Assembly: GCA_947483345.1 (NCBI GenBank)
Contig: CANKNL010000096.1
Span: forward strand, 1-9,736
Reading direction: 5' to 3'
Source of the DNA: Chitinophagaceae bacterium
GTDB lineage: Bacteria > Bacteroidota > Bacteroidia > Chitinophagales > Chitinophagaceae
DNA length: 9,736 nucleotides
The position numbers were made by a program, and so were the translations under genes. The notes below the pieces were generated by a model, which was given only the letters and a program-made list of their open reading frames with translations, was not told where the DNA came from and made no database searches. This document shows positions 5,199 through 9,736 of the stretch, one piece after another. Numbering within the stretch: position 1 is the stretch's first letter; every line of letters begins with the position of its first letter.

Positions 5199-5549
5199 TT
5201 ATATCCATTTCAGTGCACCTTTTTTATGTGCATATAAAAATCCCATAAATAATATAAAAAAGAAAATGACTACTTCAATAAAAGCTAACCACCCCACACT
5301 TTTAGCAACAACTGCCCAGGGAAAAAGAAAGATAAGTTCTACATCAAATATCAGAAATATCAATGCAAACAAATAGTATCCTACATTTAATTGTATCCAG
5401 GTTTTGCCCGTAGTGGGAATACCGCATTCGTAGGGTTCGCCTTTCTGTGGGTTTTTAGTGTATTTGGTAACAAACTTTGCGATCATAACCGCTATTGACG
5501 AAAAGGCCAGTGCTGCTGCTATCAAAACGATCATGGAAGATGCACCCAT
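5199..5549 (-). CDS. nuoA: NADH-quinone oxidoreductase subunit A
   Basis: Small membrane subunit of complex I (116 residues, usual length) at the junction of the two arms. Three hydrophobic helices at about residues 7-26, 57-78 and 88-107. The loop after helix 1 has the family signature with its cysteine, PYECGIPTTG (39-48), and helix 2 reads VGYYLFALIFLIFDVELIFL (56-75), with the conserved Asp69 and Glu71. It is the first gene of the nuo operon, 139 bp after the flavin reductase gene. The start at 5549 is the first ATG; an ATG five codons later is also possible. No Shine-Dalgarno sequence is seen, only AT-rich leader sequence. Confidence 0.96.
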   Translation of the reverse strand: MGASSMIVLIAAALAFSSIAVMIAKFVTKYTKNPQKGEPYECGIPTTGKTWIQLNVGYYLFALIFLIFDVELIFLFPWAVVAKSVGWLAFIEVVIFFFILFMGFLYAHKKGALKWI

Positions 5550-5688
5550 AGAAAGGAAATTATTTGTTTTTTTTAATGCTACAAGTTAAGGAACAAATGT
5601 CTAATTAAAATCAATTTGTATGAATCGTTTCAATCATTACCCGGTATGATATAAATCATTTTTTTTATTTTATTATTCAACTTATGCA
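5550..5688. promoter_or_regulatory. AT-rich spacer upstream of nuoA, probable promoter region
   Basis: This 139-bp AT-rich interval separates the reductase gene from nuoA and is the longest repeat-free spacer in the window, so the nuo promoter is expected here. On the coding strand GACATTTG (around 5600) resembles the Bacteroidota -7 box TAnnTTTG with one mismatch, but no TTG -33 box lies at the right distance. The promoter position is therefore not established. Confidence 0.3.
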
Positions 5689-6408
5689 TTAACCGTATAT
5701 CTCCTCATAAATATCTTTTTTATCATATCCCAAATCCATGATTCGCTTTTTTGCCTCATCAATCATTCCCATCCATCCGCATAACAAAAAAGTAGCGGGT
5801 TGTTTATCCTTACAAATAGCCTCGTATACGGGATGTACATAACCTGTAGCGCCTGCCCACGATTCTCTTGATAGAGTAGGTATAAATTTAAATCCCACCA
5901 GTGACGTTTCCAGTGACTTCATCTCTTCGTAATACAATAAATTAGCTTTTGTTCTGCAGCCGAAAATCAGGGTTATATTTTTATGTGGGATGTTTTTATT
6001 TTTTATGTGGTGCAGCATACTTCTGAATGGTGCTATCCCGGTGCCGGTACAAATTAAAAACAGATCTTTTTCCAATGGTTCTTTTAAAGTAAATATTCCC
6101 TGTGGTCCTCTGAAAATTAAATTTGAACCCACTGATACGTTGTCAAACAGATATTGCGTACCGGAGCCCATTTTATCCCGCACAATAATTAATTCAAAAA
6201 TATTGGTTTCATCGGGCCGGGAAGCAATGGAATAACTGCGCAAACGTTTATTTGCTTTTTCATGAATGGGCAGATCACAGGTTATAAACTGGCCGGGGAT
6301 AAAATCAAAAATAGTTAATTCAGGTACCTGTATCCAGAATCTTTTTGTTGTATGAGTCTCCTCTTCAATGCGGATAACTTGTCCGGTTCGCCACGGTAAT
6401 AAAGCCAT
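5689..6408 (-). CDS. FAD-dependent NAD(P)H oxidoreductase, ferredoxin-NADP+ reductase superfamily
   Basis: Soluble flavoprotein of 239 residues made only of the FAD and NAD(P) domains, without a [2Fe-2S] domain. FAD domain (about 1-108): PGQF (38-41), the flavin-binding RSYSIA (57-62), GSGTQYL (81-87) and GPQGIF (101-106). NAD(P) domain (about 114-239): TGTGIAPFRS (121-130), FGCRTKANLLYYEE (149-162), CGW (210-212) and the C-terminal EEIYG. Such enzymes move electrons between NAD(P)H and a small carrier, usually ferredoxin or flavodoxin, or reduce a partner oxygenase. Whether NADH or NADPH is used cannot be told. It lies 139 bp upstream of nuoA on the same strand. Because the nuo operon here lacks NuoEFG, a role in linking NAD(P)H and the ferredoxin pool to complex I is tempting but unproven. 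The T9SS gene upstream ends 77 bp before it. Confidence 0.88.
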   Translation of the reverse strand: MALLPWRTGQVIRIEEETHTTKRFWIQVPELTIFDFIPGQFITCDLPIHEKANKRLRSYSIASRPDETNIFELIIVRDKMGSGTQYLFDNVSVGSNLIFRGPQGIFTLKEPLEKDLFLICTGTGIAPFRSMLHHIKNKNIPHKNITLIFGCRTKANLLYYEEMKSLETSLVGFKFIPTLSRESWAGATGYVHPVYEAICKDKQPATFLLCGWMGMIDEAKKRIMDLGYDKKDIYEEIYG

Positions 6409-6485
6409 TATTTATGTTTGCGGAAAGTTACAAATAAATAAAATACAAATGCTGCCGTGATGCTGAATTAATGACGCTTTAATGA
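6409..6485. other. Spacer between the T9SS protein gene and the reductase gene
   Basis: A 77-base AT-rich spacer. It has no palindromic repeat and no convincing terminator. A weak TAnnTTTG-like string (TATTTATTTG on the coding strand) is present but unsupported by a -33 box. Whether the reductase has its own promoter cannot be decided from this. Confidence 0.3.
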
Positions 6486-6713
6486 TTATTGATTAATAAT
6501 TTTCTTTATAAAAATTGAATTTTTTGTAACGATTTTGAGCTGATAAGCGCCCTTTGCAATTCCACTGATATCCAAAGTATGACTTCGCCCATTAAGGATA
6601 AATGACTTTATTGTTTTTCCTGCAGCATCATACATCATTGCACTGATCACATCAGCAGCTGATGTAATAAATAATTGACCATTTACTACCGGTACAGGAT
6701 AGACTGAAATACC
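6486..6713 (-). other. T9SS type A C-terminal sorting domain
   Basis: Last 75 residues of the large secreted protein. The pattern is the usual one: VYPVPVVNGQLFI at the start, the central MYDAAGKTIKSF strand, LDISGIAKGAYQLKI, and a basic C-terminus with FIKKIINQ. In the family this beta-sandwich is recognised by the type IX machinery and removed on export. It is the strongest single marker that the host belongs to Bacteroidota. Confidence 0.88.
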
Positions 6714-9700
6714 TTCATCCAGATCATTAAAAATGATTTTCCTGATGGCCGAATAACGGCACGTTGCATCTTTATCAAGTATCTTTAAACGATAATAATT
6801 TAACCCTATCAATGGATTCATGTCAATATAGTCATACGTGGTTTTATTGTTGCTGTTAATGGCGGCAACAGCCCCAATACCGGTATAATTAAGACCGACT
6901 GCACTTCTCTCCACAGTATATTTATCAATATTAAATTCGCTCGTTGTTGTCCATTGCAATAAAACTTTTTTAGTTTGCTTAATGGCACTAAAAGATAACA
7001 GGTTTACTGGCAATGAATGTATCCCACCAACGCCTCCGTTATTTAACCAAAATTCACTGAAACTGTTTACCTGAAACTCGGCATAGTAACCATTATCGTA
7101 GGGTATTATTTCGGTATTTCCAGGTAAAATAAATGAATAAGCGCCACCTGTATTATCAGCCAGTGTACCGTTTTCCAATACCGTACTGCCGCTCCATTTG
7201 GTTACTCCTAATTCATAAGGATCTTTGGTTGACGTACAGCTTCCACATCCTGTAGCAGCCAGTAAACTTTTAGCTTCGGCATCTGTAAAATAAAAACGAA
7301 CGGTTACATTTGAACCAGGCTGTGTAGTTGGCTTGATAACCATATTCCTGTTTACATAATACTGGTAGTTAGCAACCCTAACTGTTCCCGAAAATGGAAA
7401 CACATCTACAGTTGTATTACCAAGATTATTTCCATTTGAATTGATAGACAGAACCCTGGCTGAACCTGAATTAAAATGAACCCAGTTACTGCCACTAACA
7501 ACCTGTGAAATTCCGGTTACCGGTACGCCTGCATAAATGGCCGCTTTATCAAACACATGAATATCATCAATACCTACACCTTCCAGATTATAGCCCATAT
7601 CGCTCGTTAATACAAAACGAAAACGAATATTATTACCTGTTGTTGGCAGATTAACACTCGCCACATGCCAGGTTTTTAATGATGGCCGCCATTGGTTTTT
7701 GCCCGTAGGATCGTTGTACCAGTTGGTACTGCCGGGTGAATTATATATACCCAACCTGGACCAGGTGATTCCGCCATTTGTTGAATATTCAATCCAGTTA
7801 TAATCGGCCGGGGTGCCATCTTCAATTTGAAAAATATGGCTGAAGGATAATACGGGTTGTACTAAACCGCTTAAATTAAAACAGGGCGAATACAAATATG
7901 AATATTCATTGGCATTGTAATTACCGGTTAAACTGGTAACCCAGGCTTTACTGCCATTGGCTGCTTTATTGATAATGGTTTTGGCTGGTGTACCCCATTG
8001 CCAGCTGCTGTTTTGTCCGTTGCTATACCAACTGCCATCGTTATTTTCAAACCCCTCCAGGTAGGGGAAAGTACTGATGACAGGGCTTGTATGAAAATTA
8101 TAATTTAAAACACTGTCATTGCTGTTGTAATTATCTGATGGCTCATTAATCCAGAAATTAAAACGGTTATCTGTATTTACCAACAAGTTTATACTTGCAG
8201 AAAACGTATGTGTAGTTATTCCCGGAGCTAATGAGGCAATGGTTTCCATAACTGTAGCACCGCCATTTACACTGTAATTTACAGGCACATTTATAAAAGT
8301 ACTGCTGCTGTAATTTTTTATTTCAACAGAAACCGGCTGGCTACCAGCATTACCACATCCCGTTATTGATGGTGAAATAATACGGGTTATCCCTATATCA
8401 TTGTTTACTGATTTTATTCCAACATCATCAAAAGTATAGCCGTCATCCTGATCAAGAATTGGATCAGGATTATTGGCAGATGTAAGTCCCTGCTGACTGA
8501 ATTTTATTTGAAAACTGCTACTGATCGGCTGAATCGGCACAACGGTATCCAGCACGTCATTCACATTAATAATACCGTGTTTATACTGCCCCAGCGCAGC
8601 CTGGTTGGCTATTAGATCATAGGCTAATACCCAGGGTTTGGTATCGCTGCCCCGTATCCATACTTTGTTGTTTGGATTATTTTCATTGCCATGATTTTTA
8701 AAATAAAAATCAAGTCGTAATTGCTCACCGCTTGTGTAATTTCCAAGGTTATAGGTCATGAGCAGACTGTCGGTATTTAATGCCCCAACAGGAAACTGAT
8801 CCAGCGTAATAGCCTTGCTACCATGTAATGCAAAGCCTGTATTTACAAAACTTCGGGCACGTCCTCTTACAGAATTTGTTTTAAAATCAACACGGTCTAT
8901 ACTGTCTAGTCCGGTTGTATTAATCATGTAATCTTTTGTCAATGCATTTTCAAACCCATCCAGCACCGGCAATGTTAAAACGGCATTTGCCAACTGTTTA
9001 ACAGTAACAGCTATTGTATCATCTAATACCTGTGTATCACCAGCCCTTTTAACCCAAGCTGTAATGGCATATATACCCGGCGCTAAAAAATTGGCAGTAG
9101 CCGTAAAACTATATTGTCGGCTACCCAGTGCCGGTATAACCACTGAGCTGGTTTCCATAACCGTAGCGCCACCGTTTATCTGATAATACAGATCATAAGA
9201 TCCTGAAGTTGCCAGATTATCAAGATTTTTGATTGTAAACTTTATTTGTTCGGATGCTGATAAAGCTGATGATGTAAACTGCCTTCCGGTAACCGGCGCA
9301 TCAATGGATACGGCTTTTATATTATTATCAAAATTTGATAACGTACAAACACCCGTTGCTGGTAAAGCCGATTTGGATAAAGATCTTCTACCATTTATCG
9401 TAGCGTTTTTTGCACTAACCCCAAACCAATAAGTAGTGGTACTGTTTAAGCCGGATATTAAAAAAGTAAGACCGGATGTATTGCCAACAATCGCCATGGT
9501 ATCTGCTTTCAATTGCCAGATATCGTACGACGTTGCCCCACTGATGGCAGGCCAATTCAGTTGTACAAAACCTTCACAAGGTATTGTAGCCGTTATCAGC
9601 GGCTGGCCAATTACACTAAAATTATAACTGCTTTGGCCGGTATAAACAGAAGAATTTCTGCTAACCCTTACCCGGTAATTATGACTAACTGTAGCAGGAA

Positions 9701-9736
9701 CTACCCAATTATAAGACTGTGAATTGGCGGGCACAT
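6486..9736 (-). CDS. Large modular surface/secreted protein with T9SS sorting domain (5' end missing)
   Basis: At least 1083 residues; the frame is open to the window edge, so the N-terminus and signal peptide lie outside. The GTG at 9734 is more likely an internal valine than a start. Residue numbers count from it. Visible modules: end of an Ig/FN3-like domain (1-45), fibronectin type III (about 47-128), a CARDB-like domain (138-248), the linker LPVLDGFEN and a MAM/jelly-roll-like domain (255-440), a second CARDB-like domain (446-550), FPYLEGFEN and a second MAM-like domain (556-730), a beta-rich domain with GCGSC (735-898), a Bacteroidota-type FN3-like domain beginning LPVNLLSFSA (908-1000), and a C-terminal T9SS type A sorting domain (1008-1082; YPVPVVNG, AKGAYQLKI, FIKKIINQ). 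The last domain should direct export through the outer membrane and cell-surface attachment. No catalytic domain is seen in this part; one may lie upstream. Adhesion or polymer binding is a guess. Confidence 0.9.
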   Translation of the reverse strand, partial: VPANSQSYNWVVPATVSHNYRVRVSRNSSVYTGQSSYNFSVIGQPLITATIPCEGFVQLNWPAISGATSYDIWQLKADTMAIVGNTSGLTFLISGLNSTTTYWFGVSAKNATINGRRSLSKSALPATGVCTLSNFDNNIKAVSIDAPVTGRQFTSSALSASEQIKFTIKNLDNLATSGSYDLYYQINGGATVMETSSVVIPALGSRQYSFTATANFLAPGIYAITAWVKRAGDTQVLDDTIAVTVKQLANAVLTLPVLDGFENALTKDYMINTTGLDSIDRVDFKTNSVRGRARSFVNTGFALHGSKAITLDQFPVGALNTDSLLMTYNLGNYTSGEQLRLDFYFKNHGNENNPNNKVWIRGSDTKPWVLAYDLIANQAALGQYKHGIINVNDVLDTVVPIQPISSSFQIKFSQQGLTSANNPDPILDQDDGYTFDDVGIKSVNNDIGITRIISPSITGCGNAGSQPVSVEIKNYSSSTFINVPVNYSVNGGATVMETIASLAPGITTHTFSASINLLVNTDNRFNFWINEPSDNYNSNDSVLNYNFHTSPVISTFPYLEGFENNDGSWYSNGQNSSWQWGTPAKTIINKAANGSKAWVTSLTGNYNANEYSYLYSPCFNLSGLVQPVLSFSHIFQIEDGTPADYNWIEYSTNGGITWSRLGIYNSPGSTNWYNDPTGKNQWRPSLKTWHVASVNLPTTGNNIRFRFVLTSDMGYNLEGVGIDDIHVFDKAAIYAGVPVTGISQVVSGSNWVHFNSGSARVLSINSNGNNLGNTTVDVFPFSGTVRVANYQYYVNRNMVIKPTTQPGSNVTVRFYFTDAEAKSLLAATGCGSCTSTKDPYELGVTKWSGSTVLENGTLADNTGGAYSFILPGNTEIIPYDNGYYAEFQVNSFSEFWLNNGGVGGIHSLPVNLLSFSAIKQTKKVLLQWTTTSEFNIDKYTVERSAVGLNYTGIGAVAAINSNNKTTYDYIDMNPLIGLNYYRLKILDKDATCRYSAIRKIIFNDLDEGISVYPVPVVNGQLFITSAADVISAMMYDAAGKTIKSFILNGRSHTLDISGIAKGAYQLKIVTKNSIFIKKIINQ

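Noticed and set aside
5646..5675. Plus-strand hairpin ATGAT-ATAA-ATCAT followed by a T-rich run
   Set aside because: The stem is only five AT-rich pairs and there is no plus-strand gene to terminate; on the minus strand the run precedes the stem as A.
5550..5688. Exact nuo promoter assignment at GACATTTG
   Set aside because: It has a mismatch to TAnnTTTG and no TTG box 19-21 bases upstream, so a precise call is not justified.
8052..8067. Palindrome CCCCTCC...TAGGGG within the T9SS gene as another repeat copy
   Set aside because: It encodes the conserved YLEGF motif, lacks the flanks of the nuo repeats and is explained by coding constraint.
9732..9734. GTG as the true start of the large secreted protein
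   Set aside because: The frame is still open at the window edge, no signal peptide follows, and the first residues read as the end of an Ig/FN3-like domain.

Overview
The window looks like a chromosomal piece of a Bacteroidota genome, probably near Chitinophagaceae/Chitinophagales. The evidence is a large secreted protein with a type IX secretion (T9SS) C-terminal sorting domain, AT-rich spacers without ordinary Shine-Dalgarno sites, and complex I subunits of Bacteroidota type. The family-level placement is inference from protein style; no rRNA or marker gene is present. Every supported gene lies on the minus strand, so transcription runs from high to low coordinates.

Layout in transcription order: (1) 9736-6486, the 3' part of a long modular T9SS cargo protein, cut by the window edge. 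(2) 6408-5689, a stand-alone FAD/NAD(P)H oxidoreductase of the ferredoxin-NADP+ reductase superfamily. (3) 5549-1, a respiratory complex I operon in the order nuoA, nuoB, nuoC, nuoD, nuoH, nuoI, nuoJ, nuoK and the first 23 codons of nuoL. The Q-module (B, C, D, I) and the start of the membrane arm (A, H, J, K, L) are present with their key residues. The genes for the NADH-oxidising N-module (nuoE, nuoF, nuoG) are missing from their usual place between nuoD and nuoH. Unless they lie elsewhere, this is an 11-subunit type complex that takes electrons from something other than NuoF, and the neighbouring flavoprotein is a speculative partner.

The most unusual structure is in the operon's gene borders. 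Four borders are compact (-4 to +5 bp: B/C, C/D, I/J, J/K). The other four (A/B, D/H, H/I, K/L) are 122-169 bp long. Three of these have the pattern stop codon - GC-rich palindromic repeat - AT-rich spacer - inverted palindromic repeat - start codon. In the fourth (A/B) the second repeat lies inside the nuoB reading frame and encodes part of its N-terminus. Two spacers share a further conserved block. The repeats thus resemble small non-autonomous elements with inverted ends, placed exactly between stop and start codons, and their start-side ends supply a GTGAGG sequence just before ATG. No such repeat was seen from 5550 to 9736.

Regions without genes: 5550-5688 and 6409-6485 are short AT-rich spacers in which no convincing promoter or terminator could be fixed.
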